A stretch of DNA of 41,609 nucleotides from positions 1 through 41,609 of the forward strand of contig DHAA01000122.1 in NCBI GenBank assembly GCA_002397275.1. The letters are read 5' to 3'. The notes beneath the pieces were generated by a model. It searched no databases, was not told the DNA's origin, and worked only from the letters and a program-made list of their open reading frames with translations. This DNA comes from Thermacetogenium sp. UBA4966 (GTDB lineage Bacteria; Bacillota; DSM-12270; Thermacetogeniales; Thermacetogeniaceae). How positions within the stretch are numbered: position 1 is the stretch's first letter; every line of letters begins with the position of its first letter. Below are positions 26,901 through 34,257 of this stretch, piece by piece. A program made the translations under genes and the position numbers.

Positions 26901-29366
26901 CGAGAGATCCGGGTTGCTCCCGCCCTTGTTATCCGTCCACGCCGCGCCGCCGCCGGAGTCTTTCGTGTAGGTCACGGCGTAATCCCACACGGCGCAATCG
27001 TTGTAATGCAGCGAACCCGCCAGCGTGTACCAGGTCTCCCCGTCCTCCGACACGAGGACGCTGCCCGGCTCCGCGAAGCCCTCGCCGCCGTCAACCGAGT
27101 TGCCGTACACGATGAAGTCCACGCCGTATGGATTCCTCGGGTCGTCCGTTATCGGCTCGTCATACTCCCACACAATGTAGCCGCCAAAGTTGCCGAGGCT
27201 CACCGGGCTCAGAGTCATCTTGCTGCTGACGTTTGACAGCGTGTTCACACCGCGCAGGGTGGATGTCGCGGCAATGCCGTACGGCCCAAGGCCCCTTCCG
27301 TTAGTATACTGCGAGGCGATGCACAGATAGTCCGCGACCGCGGACGGCATCCCGCTGAAGTTCTGCGTGTAGCAGGTAAAGGCGTAGTTCTCCTTGTCGC
27401 CCGTACCGCTCGTGACTTCGACGCTGGACGCAACTCCATCCACCGACGCCGGAAGCAACAACTTGCACACGCCGCCCGTAACTGTCTGCGGATAACCCGC
27501 GGCGCCGTCATAGACCTTTACGGAAGCGCCGTCCGGTACGTTGATCGTTATCTCCGTTTGCGTCTCGCCGTAATTTACGATCCAGTCGTAAGCGAGGGTC
27601 TTGCGCGAGAACTTGTTCTTTATTAAGGGATACTTGATGTCCTCCATCATCTGCCCGTTGGCGATCTGCGCGGACTCGATGATTTGCGGCGCTTCCTCCG
27701 GCTCTTCTTCGTCATAGCCTTCCTCGACGAAGTAAACCCGGTAGAGTCTCTCTGTGTCTGGATCACCACTGCCCAGGTGCTGAAGCGGTCCCGCGCAGGT
27801 CACGATATCATAATACCCGCGCGCCTGCAGTTCGTCGCTCCATTTCGTTTGGGAGGTGATCTCAATGCGGGCGTCCTCGTCCCTCTGGGTAGCGTCGAAA
27901 ACCGTCATCCACTGACCGAAGACTGGGTCGATACAAATGCTGGTTTCCGGGTTGTAGTCGGCGGGACCGTCGTTCGTGCCTTCACGGTAGCCGTTGTATG
28001 TCGGCTCCATCTTTTGGATCATCGTTGTCTCATCGTACGTTTCCAGAGTGTTGTCCCACGTGACGGCAAAGTCGACTCCGCCGGCAAAGCTCTCAAAGTA
28101 CCCCTTCGGCAAAATGACGTAGATCCATTTCGTGTAATCTTTCGTGTAATCGGTGTAATCGGGGGAGTCCTCCGGGTCAACGAACTTGTACTCCACATTA
28201 AGAAACATGTCTATCGGCACTATCGAGAACGGAACCGGCGGGACGTAAAGCTCAAACCCCAAATAAGCGTCTTCCAGCGGTTGAAGCTTTGCGTCAACCT
28301 CGGCTTGGTTCTCCGCTTTGTTGTATTCCTCGTTCGGTACCGCGGAGGCGTCACACAGGTCGGGGTCGTCCGCCTCTATGCCGTCGAACAGCCGGGCGAT
28401 AGCCGCCCGCGCCTCGCTGAGCGCGGCGCGGTAGGCGTTGGCGCTCTCTTCCGTGTAGTCGCCGAGGTACCGTTTATATGTACCCGGCCTAATACCGCTC
28501 GGCTGATTGCGCTCCTCGGAGATGAACTGCTCGTACCATTGGGTGACGTCTTCGTACAGCGCCGTGGCGTTGACTTGCGTCACGGGGATCAGGTCGTCTA
28601 CGGCGGCGCTGAGCGCGGCGGCGGCCTCGTCAATTTTCGTCTGGTCGTTGCTGTTCTCGTTCACCGTCTTCGCGGTTTCAAGCACGGCCTGGAAGTCGTC
28701 CCAAAAGCTTCCTCTTAAGTCCCCATGCGATTGCCCACTCCGAACGCCTATATACTTTTTGCCGTTGTAGCGGTCCTTTTCATGATAGTACAGAGTGTCG
28801 GTTTCCGGATCCGGCGCGCTGGCAATGGCGGTCGCCAAAGCTGTTTTATCAACAAAAACAGGCGCAGCTTCAGGCCATTCGATGATCAGAAAGCCGAAAA
28901 CTTCACTAACTTTTCCTCTCTTGTTTTGGACCCAGAAAAAGCCGATATGTTCCATATTATCGTCCAATTTGGAGTTAATCTCGCTTGTAAAAGAAAGGCT
29001 AACTGTCGTGTAATAATCCAATCCCGTATTATACGTTTCCGATGGTTTTTCTATAGTATCAATAACGGTTCCACTAGCAGCCTCGCCCACTACAGGCACT
29101 ACATCGGTCACATATTTATTACCTTCTATTGCTATAGCATTGTACTGACTTGTGTCAAGAACTACGTTATAAACGTTGTATTCTTTGCCTTCATAAGTAA
29201 AGGTTCCCAAGCTGGCAGCATCATCAACACCCTCAATCGTGCATATACTCGATGCAAAAGCCGTTATGGGGAACAACCCTGTCATTATCACAAATACGAG
29301 AACAGTTGAGAGGAGAGAGCGCCATAAAGGACGACCTCTCCTGTTATTTGATTTTATCTTTTTCAT
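23994..29366 (-). CDS. Giant secreted surface protein with DUF4430 domain and sortase-like C-terminus
   Basis: This 1790-aa protein has a signal peptide (to about residue 39, ...LFPITAFAS). Visible parts: helical FIVAR-like stretches (about 170-370); a beta-rich module (about 690-1050) shared with the 430-aa neighbour; an InlB-type B repeat (about 1060-1131, TFLGWFDSAGNQY...LTARW); a DUF4430/transcobalamin-C-like domain (about 1140-1255, SFRLIGSTLAEL...GWMYTLNGDHALFG); three FIVAR-like helical repeats (about 1412-1595); and a beta domain. The tail is GSATGD plus a hydrophobic helix and CRKRKAESL. It probably spans and decorates the wall. Corrinoid binding is inferred from DUF4430. ATG has AGAAAGGG 7 nt upstream. 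Confidence 0.85.
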   Translation of the reverse strand: MKKIKSNNRRGRPLWRSLLSTVLVFVIMTGLFPITAFASSICTIEGVDDAASLGTFTYEGKEYNVYNVVLDTSQYNAIAIEGNKYVTDVVPVVGEAASGTVIDTIEKPSETYNTGLDYYTTVSLSFTSEINSKLDDNMEHIGFFWVQNKRGKVSEVFGFLIIEWPEAAPVFVDKTALATAIASAPDPETDTLYYHEKDRYNGKKYIGVRSGQSHGDLRGSFWDDFQAVLETAKTVNENSNDQTKIDEAAAALSAAVDDLIPVTQVNATALYEDVTQWYEQFISEERNQPSGIRPGTYKRYLGDYTEESANAYRAALSEARAAIARLFDGIEADDPDLCDASAVPNEEYNKAENQAEVDAKLQPLEDAYLGFELYVPPVPFSIVPIDMFLNVEYKFVDPEDSPDYTDYTKDYTKWIYVILPKGYFESFAGGVDFAVTWDNTLETYDETTMIQKMEPTYNGYREGTNDGPADYNPETSICIDPVFGQWMTVFDATQRDEDARIEITSQTKWSDELQARGYYDIVTCAGPLQHLGSGDPDTERLYRVYFVEEGYDEEEPEEAPQIIESAQIANGQMMEDIKYPLIKNKFSRKTLAYDWIVNYGETQTEITINVPDGASVKVYDGAAGYPQTVTGGVCKLLLPASVDGVASSVEVTSGTGDKENYAFTCYTQNFSGMPSAVADYLCIASQYTNGRGLGPYGIAATSTLRGVNTLSNVSSKMTLSPVSLGNFGGYIVWEYDEPITDDPRNPYGVDFIVYGNSVDGGEGFAEPGSVLVSEDGETWYTLAGSLHYNDCAVWDYAVTYTKDSGGGAAWTDNKGGSNPDLSGGIGYLYPEKGFYPHHDWTEAAESSITLSGLYLKPAEGTNEYGNTVPPFPDFGYADVGMPGDSNAAANPYAGLTAQGKLDRTDGFDLKWAVDADGLPVDVSGKEFRYVKVQTATLIYNGAIGEKSTEVHMARTAAANAENVGVTDAPTSITVDGASVAVPSAEHGGVTDNVPVSGAFVVNVGAPQGANVYINSMRGASATFAKTPSHEMLRIIVQDGEKEPWIGYFNLVEGEPGEDMYTTVTFNPGSGVIAGDKVRTYMPEMPDADKTFPIPVREKHTFLGWFDSAGNQYAGYTEGLPRELTLTARWQYNLDPGEPSMLTASFRLIGSTLAELEDGDTIDLGNGDYKGAEYVTWIATKSYTLPAGSTVRDLFEMALTGAGLTWKNPGGDYISTISAPEEYGGYELSEFTNGSRSGWMYTLNGDHALFGVSNQRLSQGDEIIFHYVNDYAYEVHDWDKLGGEDFPALGDGTYWSKWLEAADETLASNEADVGEAKSAIESLSYTLSMATANTEAAVKAWIEAEIAKLDLNGVAADVVMNSFTPAAAATEANPGGTEGGFTFTVYLSKGEGEALASDSLQISGTVTVPLPGDIEEAKKVDDLIAKISDPVTLADEAKIEEARAAYNALSDPQKNLVTKLDQLKDAEAKLADLKEIKAVEDKIAAIGTVTLESKALIDEAREAYNALPTALANLVTNYQTLTAAEAALAQLLKPVQDAEKLIEELPAAISGSESDLLALLKASAAYDKLSDQEKAELAQKLQEKLLSLREEAAKINHSSNGVQISGLPWYIVLTAAPISGGADYEAMHKEAENKLGAGRSILGMYDITLQELTENGLVEYKLDGKTALLTITVPDLAKYKEIKIIHQLANGEYEYIEPTKIEGNKVSFEIKSLSKYAVIGELIQAEPQPTTPPGDENGKPSADGKQPKTDQTDAGSATGDHSNVPTIASFLLMALCACGYLYCRKRKAESL

Positions 29367-29428
29367 CTATTTTCCCTTTCTTAATTTTGGTTTCAAAGAT
29401 AGCCAATATACTCCGCGTTAGCGTCTAA

Positions 29429-29690
29429 TTAGGAGTTAATCTCGCTTGTAAAAAAAAGAGCTGACTGTTGTGTAATAGTATACAATCCTGTATTATACGC
29501 TCTGATTGTATTCCTACGCTTTAATAATAATTCCGCTATATTAGCTTCACCTACTACAAGCACACCCGCGGCCACATAATCTGGTGGCATCATCAACGCT
29601 ATCCACCGTGTATAATTCGAGAAATAATTGACAGAAGAGAGCGCCATAAAGGGCGTTCTCTCCTGTTTTTGAATCTATCTTTTTATCATG
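29429..29690 (-). pseudogene. Decayed partial copy of the 5' end of the 1790-aa surface protein gene
   Basis: This stretch repeats the beginning of the downstream giant gene. Protein-level match: VVGEANIAELLL...YNTGLYTITQQSALFFTSEINS against VVGEAASGTVID...YNTGLDYYTTVSLSFTSEINS. DNA-level match at both ends: agagagcgccataaagg near 29640 and 29323, and gagttaatctcgcttgtaaaa at 29431 and 28973. The copy is about 130 nt shorter, and its initiating ATG near 29690 runs into TAG after four codons. It fills the 319-nt gap between the two surface genes. Confidence 0.75.
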
Positions 29691-30978
29691 TGCATTTAAT
29701 GACGGTCACATAGGGTGATTCCGTACCACTCTGTGTAATAATTTGAACAATATCTCCTGAAGATAGGGAGAGCGAATAACCGGTAGACGCATCGACGCTG
29801 CTTCCATTTACAAATACATAATCTTCATCAGAATAGATGACATAGGAGCCCGCAGCCACTGTCACGCTTCCCATATTGGTGGTTTCAGTCTCAACGGTTT
29901 CTGCTGCATTCCAAATCTCCAGATCGCTTGTCGCCGCTCCGTCGCCCGTGGCGGCCTGAGCCCTGTAGAGCCCAAGAACCTCGGAGGATATGCCGCCGCT
30001 TGTACTATCAATGGACATTATCGAGCTGTACAGGCGGACAAAGCGCACCGAATCGAGCGCAACCGGCTCGCCGCTGGGATCAACAGCCCAGGAAAGGTCA
30101 TACCCGTCGCCGCCTATTTTGCTGCTGCTGTACGGTACGTAGGGGTTGACAGCCGTGCCGTAGTTGCTGCCGTTCGGTGTCACGTCGAAATAGCCGAACT
30201 GGAAGTTGGCGGGATCGTTGAAACCGTACGGGTTCAGGCCGGTGATGTTTTTGTAGGTGATAATCTCATAAGGACCGGCATCACGATCCACAACCACGTA
30301 CGGCGCGCCGCCCGTGGTATTGACATATCCGTCAATATCGTAGACGAGGTCATAGCCTTTGGAACTATCCGGCCACCAGCGAAGCGAGGAATTCACGAAA
30401 TGCCAAGTCGCGGCAGAAACATTCCCCGCATAATTCCAGGAATACCATATGCCCGTGGCATCGAATTTGGCGTCCGTCGCCGAGACTTTAATGTATGAAA
30501 TCTGCGGAATGTGCTGAACGCCGTAAGTGTCGCCGGCGGGATTGTAGTAACGCGAACCCGCCAGCTCGTACCAGTCCGTGCCGTTACTCGAAACCGCGAC
30601 GCTTCCGGCCTCCGGGTTGTTGCCGGTGCTGTTATTGCCATAGACGATGAAATCAACGCCATACGGATTATTCGGGTCGTTGGCGATTGGAGTTGCTGCG
30701 CCCATATCGAATTGAATATAGCCGCCGAATAAGCCGAGCGACACGCCGTAGGGGGCGGCAATGCCGCTTACGAATTTGTAGGTCGTCCCCGTGGTAAGCG
30801 TTCCGTCAGAATAAATGCTCCCCCAACCCGCGCCGTTCGCGTACGGTCCAATGGGAAGAAAACCGCTGATCGCGCTGGGATTAGCAGCAGCCGGCGCGCT
30901 CGCCCCGGCGCCCGCGGACACCAGCAGCATCGTCAGCGCAAGGACGATACCGACTAACTTTTTGCGTGTTTTTAACAT
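29686..30978 (-). CDS. Secreted cell-surface protein sharing the central module of the giant protein
   Basis: This 430-aa protein has a signal peptide (to about residue 27) and no anchor, so it is probably released or held non-covalently. Most of it matches residues about 690-1050 of the 1790-aa protein: LGLFGGYIQFDM, NPYGVDFIVYGN, EAGSVAVSSNGTDWYELAGS and GYDLSWAVDPSGEPV (counterparts NFGGYIVWEY, NPYGVDFIVYGN, EPGSVLVSEDGETWYTLAGS, GFDLKWAVDADGLPV). The module recalls cell-surface proteins of Bacteroidetes and Clostridia; its function is unknown. ATG follows AAGGAGGG. It lies 76 nt downstream of the riboswitch-controlled 351-aa gene and may be cotranscribed with it. Confidence 0.85.
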   Translation of the reverse strand: MLKTRKKLVGIVLALTMLLVSAGAGASAPAAANPSAISGFLPIGPYANGAGWGSIYSDGTLTTGTTYKFVSGIAAPYGVSLGLFGGYIQFDMGAATPIANDPNNPYGVDFIVYGNNSTGNNPEAGSVAVSSNGTDWYELAGSRYYNPAGDTYGVQHIPQISYIKVSATDAKFDATGIWYSWNYAGNVSAATWHFVNSSLRWWPDSSKGYDLVYDIDGYVNTTGGAPYVVVDRDAGPYEIITYKNITGLNPYGFNDPANFQFGYFDVTPNGSNYGTAVNPYVPYSSSKIGGDGYDLSWAVDPSGEPVALDSVRFVRLYSSIMSIDSTSGGISSEVLGLYRAQAATGDGAATSDLEIWNAAETVETETTNMGSVTVAAGSYVIYSDEDYVFVNGSSVDASTGYSLSLSSGDIVQIITQSGTESPYVTVIKCT

Positions 30979-31011
30979 TTGAAGCCCTCCTTATTTGCGA
31001 TTTTATGTTAT

Positions 31012-31040
31012 GCGCGGGGGCGCGGAATACGCCCCCGCGC
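31012..31040 (-). promoter_or_regulatory. GC-rich intercistronic hairpin
   Basis: An 11-bp perfect stem (31012-31022 with 31030-31040, gcgcgggggcg/cgcccccgcgc) with a 7-nt loop lies between the 351-aa and 430-aa genes. On the minus strand it is followed by ataacataaaat, not a T-run, so it is a weak terminator at best. It could protect the upstream message and lower downstream expression. Confidence 0.65.
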
Positions 31041-31054
31041 TTTAATTTAAGCAA

Positions 31055-32110
31055 TTAAACGGTAAACTCAATATAGCCGCTGGTCCTTGCCGGGATGATC
31101 GTCCCGGAGAAAAACTGCGGCCGCAGGGTAAGCGAGTGCCGCCCCGCGGCCAGGGAAAGACCGGAAATGGATATATACCCGCTGCTGTTGGTGGTATACT
31201 GGCTGGCCGGGCCTCCGTCGATTCGTACAGAGACCTGCGTGTTCGCCAGCGGCACAAAATTGAGTACCGTCCACCAGAAGTTATTGCTTACATCGTAATA
31301 GGCGACGGATGTTTTTATCTGCGCGGTCAGCGTACCGGAGCTGTAGCTTGCGTTTTCAAAGCGCGCATACTGCGTCGCCGTGCTCGCTTGCTCCGCGTCG
31401 GCGAAATAGAGGTCTACCGTTTCGCCCCTTTGTACGTACGCCTGATTTATAGCCGCGCCCACCGGGCCTTGGGTAATGGGATCCCATCCGGTCGGATAAT
31501 CCGCGGGATTCAACATGGGGAACATGTCGTCTATGCGGAACATCCACCCGTTGTAGTAACTGTAACCGTAGTCCGGGGCGAAATTATATGTAGTGCCGCC
31601 GACGTCGGTTATCGAAACGCTTTCCATATAGCTGGAACCCGATGTAATCGGGGCGCCGCCGGTAGCCAGGAACGCCAGAGACGGATATTGCTGCGCCGCC
31701 GCGACAAGCACGTCTGTGACATGATAGACGGTTGCCGGACTGCTGGAACTGCCCAGCGTAACGGGCAGTGAATTGATGTCAAAATATCCACCTCCACTTC
31801 CGGCGCTGGTCAAAGACGTATCAATTGACAGAGCGACGGTAAACTGTCCGCTTTCCTTCGGCGCGCTGGCCAGCGGAACCATCGTATAGCTGGCGGAGGA
31901 GCTTGGCGGAAGTCTATACGGCAAGTTCACCGTGTTTTCGCTAATCGGGTCGGTTGTATCCGGCGCCGTTTCGATGATGCCATTGCTGGTCGCCGGATTG
32001 TACTGCAGGCTGGACGACATAGCTAAGGCTGGAAATGCAAACAAAAGAGTGAGTATTACGGCGAGCGACGTGGTGAACAGGCCCTTTCGAGTAAATTTGA
32101 AAATCATCAT
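31055..32110 (-). CDS. Secreted DUF4430-like protein under cobalamin riboswitch
   Basis: This protein of about 351 aa has a signal peptide (LAVILTLLFAFPALA). A segment in the middle, YYNGWMFRIDDMFPMLN...GETVDLYFAD, resembles the GWMYTVNG..P...DGDEVVWHY core of DUF4430 (transcobalamin C-terminal-like). A C-terminal beta domain (VSVRIDGGPASQYTTNSSGYISI) follows. The open frame extends 49 codons upstream, but AAAGGGG before ATGATG at 32108-32110, directly before a classical signal peptide, fixes the start. The mature N-terminus (SSLQYNPATSNGIIETA) resembles that of the 34258-35565 product. Its leader contains a cobalamin riboswitch. B12 or corrinoid binding is inferred. Confidence 0.82.
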   Translation of the reverse strand: MMIFKFTRKGLFTTSLAVILTLLFAFPALAMSSSLQYNPATSNGIIETAPDTTDPISENTVNLPYRLPPSSSASYTMVPLASAPKESGQFTVALSIDTSLTSAGSGGGYFDINSLPVTLGSSSSPATVYHVTDVLVAAAQQYPSLAFLATGGAPITSGSSYMESVSITDVGGTTYNFAPDYGYSYYNGWMFRIDDMFPMLNPADYPTGWDPITQGPVGAAINQAYVQRGETVDLYFADAEQASTATQYARFENASYSSGTLTAQIKTSVAYYDVSNNFWWTVLNFVPLANTQVSVRIDGGPASQYTTNSSGYISISGLSLAAGRHSLTLRPQFFSGTIIPARTSGYIEFTV

Positions 32111-32169
32111 ATTAACCCCTTTCATTTTTAATTTTTGATGATCGATTTTTGCGCGGGCGCTCGGCTTAC

Positions 32170-32202
32170 CGCCCGCTGCGCCGCGCCCCCGCGCTGCGGG
32201 CG
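32170..32202 (-). promoter_or_regulatory. GC-rich leader hairpin
   Basis: Stem arms 32170-32176 and 32196-32202 (cgcccgc/gcgggcg) lie in the 5' leader, about 60 nt before the 351-aa start codon. A similar shorter stem is kept in the second repeat copy near 35635. The role is unknown. Confidence 0.45.
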
Positions 32203-32502
32203 CTGTGAAACTTGTTTGGGCATCACTCCTTCTCTCCTTTATTTCACGTAGTGCCATACAGCCGCTCAGCCGCCATGAAAGATTATCCGTAACGATTGGT
32301 GAAGAGTTATGAACGTAACGTATTCTGCTAAGCGCAATCCGGTTATTGGCCTGCTTTGTCGGGCATAGTGCGAAAAATATTGCTTCGGGTCGGCGAATAT
32401 TGCTGTAAAGGTTGTGCGTACTCTAGAGCTAATAGCGGTGTTGTAACGTGTGTTCAGTGCTTTGTTGAAGGTCTTTGGCGGATGAGGCGGTTATACGCTT
32501 TA

Positions 32503-32563
32503 GAAATAAAACAAATACGGCTGCTCAATCAATAATCCGATCGTCACAGCCGTTTTCCTGTGA
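32503..32563 (-). terminator. Riboswitch expression platform, copy A: terminator with competing hairpin
   Basis: Terminator stem arms 32517-32523 and 32547-32553 (acggctg/cagccgt) are followed on the minus strand by T-rich atttgttttattt. A competing hairpin tcacag/ctgtga (32544-32549 with 32558-32563) uses part of the terminator's upstream arm. This gives a standard on/off switch directly downstream of the cobalamin aptamer. Confidence 0.75.
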
Positions 32564-32605
32564 AACAACGCTTGTCCCCTTTTACCACAGGGCGGCAAGC
32601 AAATT

Positions 32606-32801
32606 CTTTTTGTAGGTCTTCTGACTTGCGCTTATGGAGAAATCTCCTGCGGCCTGTACTCTGCCTTCCCGGTTTCCCAGTGACCGACTTTCGTCGACGA
32701 GCATGGCCTCAGCGCTTACAGCGACGGTTCCGTCCGGGACTCACACCCGGTTCCCTTGTCCACCCCTGCGGACTGGTGATGCGCCGCAGGGTCACAAAAA
32801 G
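32606..32801 (-). promoter_or_regulatory. Cobalamin riboswitch, copy A
   Basis: The minus strand shows the cobalamin aptamer. P1 pairs 32794-32801 with 32606-32613 (ctttttgt/acaaaaag). The conserved core at about 32730-32757 reads AAGGGAACCGGGTG..AGTCCCGG, followed by a GCTGTAA element. The B12 box AGTCAGAAGACCTACA sits at 32611-32626, matching the family consensus. It lies about 500 nt upstream of the 351-aa DUF4430-like gene. Cobalamin normally turns such genes off. Confidence 0.93.
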
Positions 32802-33145
32802 ATATATTCCAGTTTTTGAAAAAGATCTGATTCACCTCTTTTTCCAAGTTGTTGAAAAGCTGCTCTTTAGCTCGTATGGGAGTTCTTATACTGTCAGATT
32901 TTTGGGATTTAGACGTGCATGTGTCTCAAGCGGATATATTTCTTGGCATTTTTAGCGTATGAAGTAGGAGAAAAGTATCTGTTTTTCTGGAACCAATGTT
33001 TACTCTATTTGCACTTTATCACAATATATTCCTGGATCGCAACACTCTCTAAACAGTCTCTCTTCGCAAAAGTACCATAAACATTGATTATTCCTTATTT
33101 TTCTCTCGTATACATAGGTTTCCTATTAGTTTGAACATTTTCCTG

Positions 33146-33301
33146 CTATTTGGCTATCCACCCTTCCCAACCTGCGGAAGGGGTTTCTTCACAACCACCT
33201 GTGACAATGATATCGTGGTCATCTGTCTTTCCATCCTTTATCGGCAGATATCTCTTAATCGGTTCAAGATCGCCTACACCAATATGAAAGCGCAAAGCCA
33301 T
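33146..33301 (-). CDS. Small open frame of 51 codons, uncertain
   Basis: ATG at 33301 opens a frame reading MALRFHIGVGDLEPIKRY..., then DDHDIIVTGGCEETPSAGW and ending WIAK. No good ribosome site is visible and the start lies in the loop of a strong hairpin. The equivalent DNA in the other repeat copy keeps DLEPIKKYVP and HDIIV but is frameshifted. It is either a small gene or the end of a larger decayed one. I do not recognise the family. Confidence 0.3.
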   Translation of the reverse strand: MALRFHIGVGDLEPIKRYLPIKDGKTDDHDIIVTGGCEETPSAGWEGWIAK

Positions 33302-33328
33302 TCATAATCATAAAGGCTTTGCGCTTTC
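33286..33328. terminator. 14-bp hairpin downstream of the 276-aa gene
   Basis: Perfect arms 33286-33299 and 33315-33328 (gaaagcgcaaagcc/ggctttgcgctttc) with a 15-nt loop, 55 nt after the stop of the 276-aa gene. The minus-strand flank lacks a T-run, so termination efficiency is uncertain; it may stabilise the 3' end. Confidence 0.6.
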
Positions 33329-33382
33329 TGCATGTCTGTTTTTGAAGTAAGCGTCAGGATATAACTCCGTGACTTGTCTCTT

Positions 33383-34213
33383 CTAGTTTGTCTCTTCTCG
33401 CTTTGAAAAATCATAAGCAGCCCTAAACAATACCTTTGTATCACTCGTTTCCTTTTCAAGATCTTCTAAACCGAGCTCTTCTCTGTCCGTTACCACAACC
33501 GCGATTTCATCTTCTTCTTCCAGTATAAGAAAATTCGAATAGACTCCTGTCATGACGCTGTTTTCATTCTTACTTTGCCGTGTTTCATCTACTGCAACCC
33601 AATAATTCTCTCCGTCACCAATAACATCTGTAATGCGAGGAGAATCCCCGTGCTGTTTATCGTATTCGAAGATTCGCAACGATCTCAGCCGGGTTCGTGT
33701 AAATGTGAAAACATCTTTTCCATCATGTATGACTCTCCCATCCACAATCACAATAGTAGGATCAAATCGTTCCGGAGAAGGAGGATAATTCTCAGGAAAA
33801 TCTACTGTCGCGGGCCAGGACGTACTGGTTGCCGGTTCTAAAACCTGTGTGATTTCTCCCCGGAAATAAAGAGTCCACCTTTCCTGTATTTCTCCCCGCC
33901 ATTGAAATTCAATTCGATCACCGAAAGAAGCGTCTAAATTTTTATGCCTCCCTTCAATAGTTACCAGCCCGGTTGGACTCATGATGATATCATATGGGCC
34001 TCGACCTAGTTTTGCTTCTACGCGGTGTATTTTTTTTCTTCTTATGCCCATTGCCAAAATATTTCCATCTTCAAGTTGAGTAATATAAATCACTTCTTCT
34101 TTCCCTCGCGGAAATTCACTATAAAAAAAACCGACCGCCAAGACCAAAGCGAATACGCTGCCGGTAAGGATAAGAAGTGTCTTTACTTTTTTAGTGGTTC
34201 CTTTTTTATTCAT
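33383..34213 (-). CDS. Hypothetical membrane-anchored extracytoplasmic protein
   Basis: This 276-aa protein has a single N-terminal transmembrane helix (about 12-30, LLILTGSVFALVLAVGFFY) with positive residues before it, so the rest is outside. The body is beta-rich and acidic (VIYITQLEDGNILAMGI, VEAKLGRGPYDIIMSPTGLVTIEG). No known domain was recognised. It lies 44 nt after the 34258-35565 gene and shares its riboswitch-containing leader, so it is likely in the same operon. The ribosome site (AAAGGA, 12-nt spacing) is weak. GC content is lower than in the housekeeping cluster. Confidence 0.75.
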   Translation of the reverse strand: MNKKGTTKKVKTLLILTGSVFALVLAVGFFYSEFPRGKEEVIYITQLEDGNILAMGIRRKKIHRVEAKLGRGPYDIIMSPTGLVTIEGRHKNLDASFGDRIEFQWRGEIQERWTLYFRGEITQVLEPATSTSWPATVDFPENYPPSPERFDPTIVIVDGRVIHDGKDVFTFTRTRLRSLRIFEYDKQHGDSPRITDVIGDGENYWVAVDETRQSKNENSVMTGVYSNFLILEEEDEIAVVVTDREELGLEDLEKETSDTKVLFRAAYDFSKREETN

Positions 34214-34257
34214 AAAATTTGCATTCCTTTTCCTCGTCGTATAGATTGTACATCTAA

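Larger units (their letters stand above)
32164..33268. repeat. Direct repeat copy A (about 1.1 kb)
   Basis: This block matches 35628-36690 in the same orientation, with substitutions and small indels. It includes leader sequence, terminator, riboswitch and upstream DNA. Strongly conserved landmarks are ggcatcactccttctctcc near 32220, aataaaacaaatacggctg near 32510, gactttcgtcgacgag near 32690, gatttagacgtgcatgtgtc near 32910 and ttaatcggttcaagatc near 33255. The boundaries are my estimate by eye. Confidence 0.85.

Noticed and set aside
27684..28718. Long plus-strand frame (344 codons) opposite the 1790-aa gene
   Set aside because: Antisense shadow: Arg/Val-rich composition, no ribosome site, and the minus-strand frame has a signal peptide and recognisable domains.
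32111..32257. Extension of the 351-aa gene to an ATG at 32257 (MALREIKERR...)
   Set aside because: The frame covers the leader hairpin, the matching leader in copy B shifts frame, and a strong ribosome site plus classical signal peptide mark the start at 32110.
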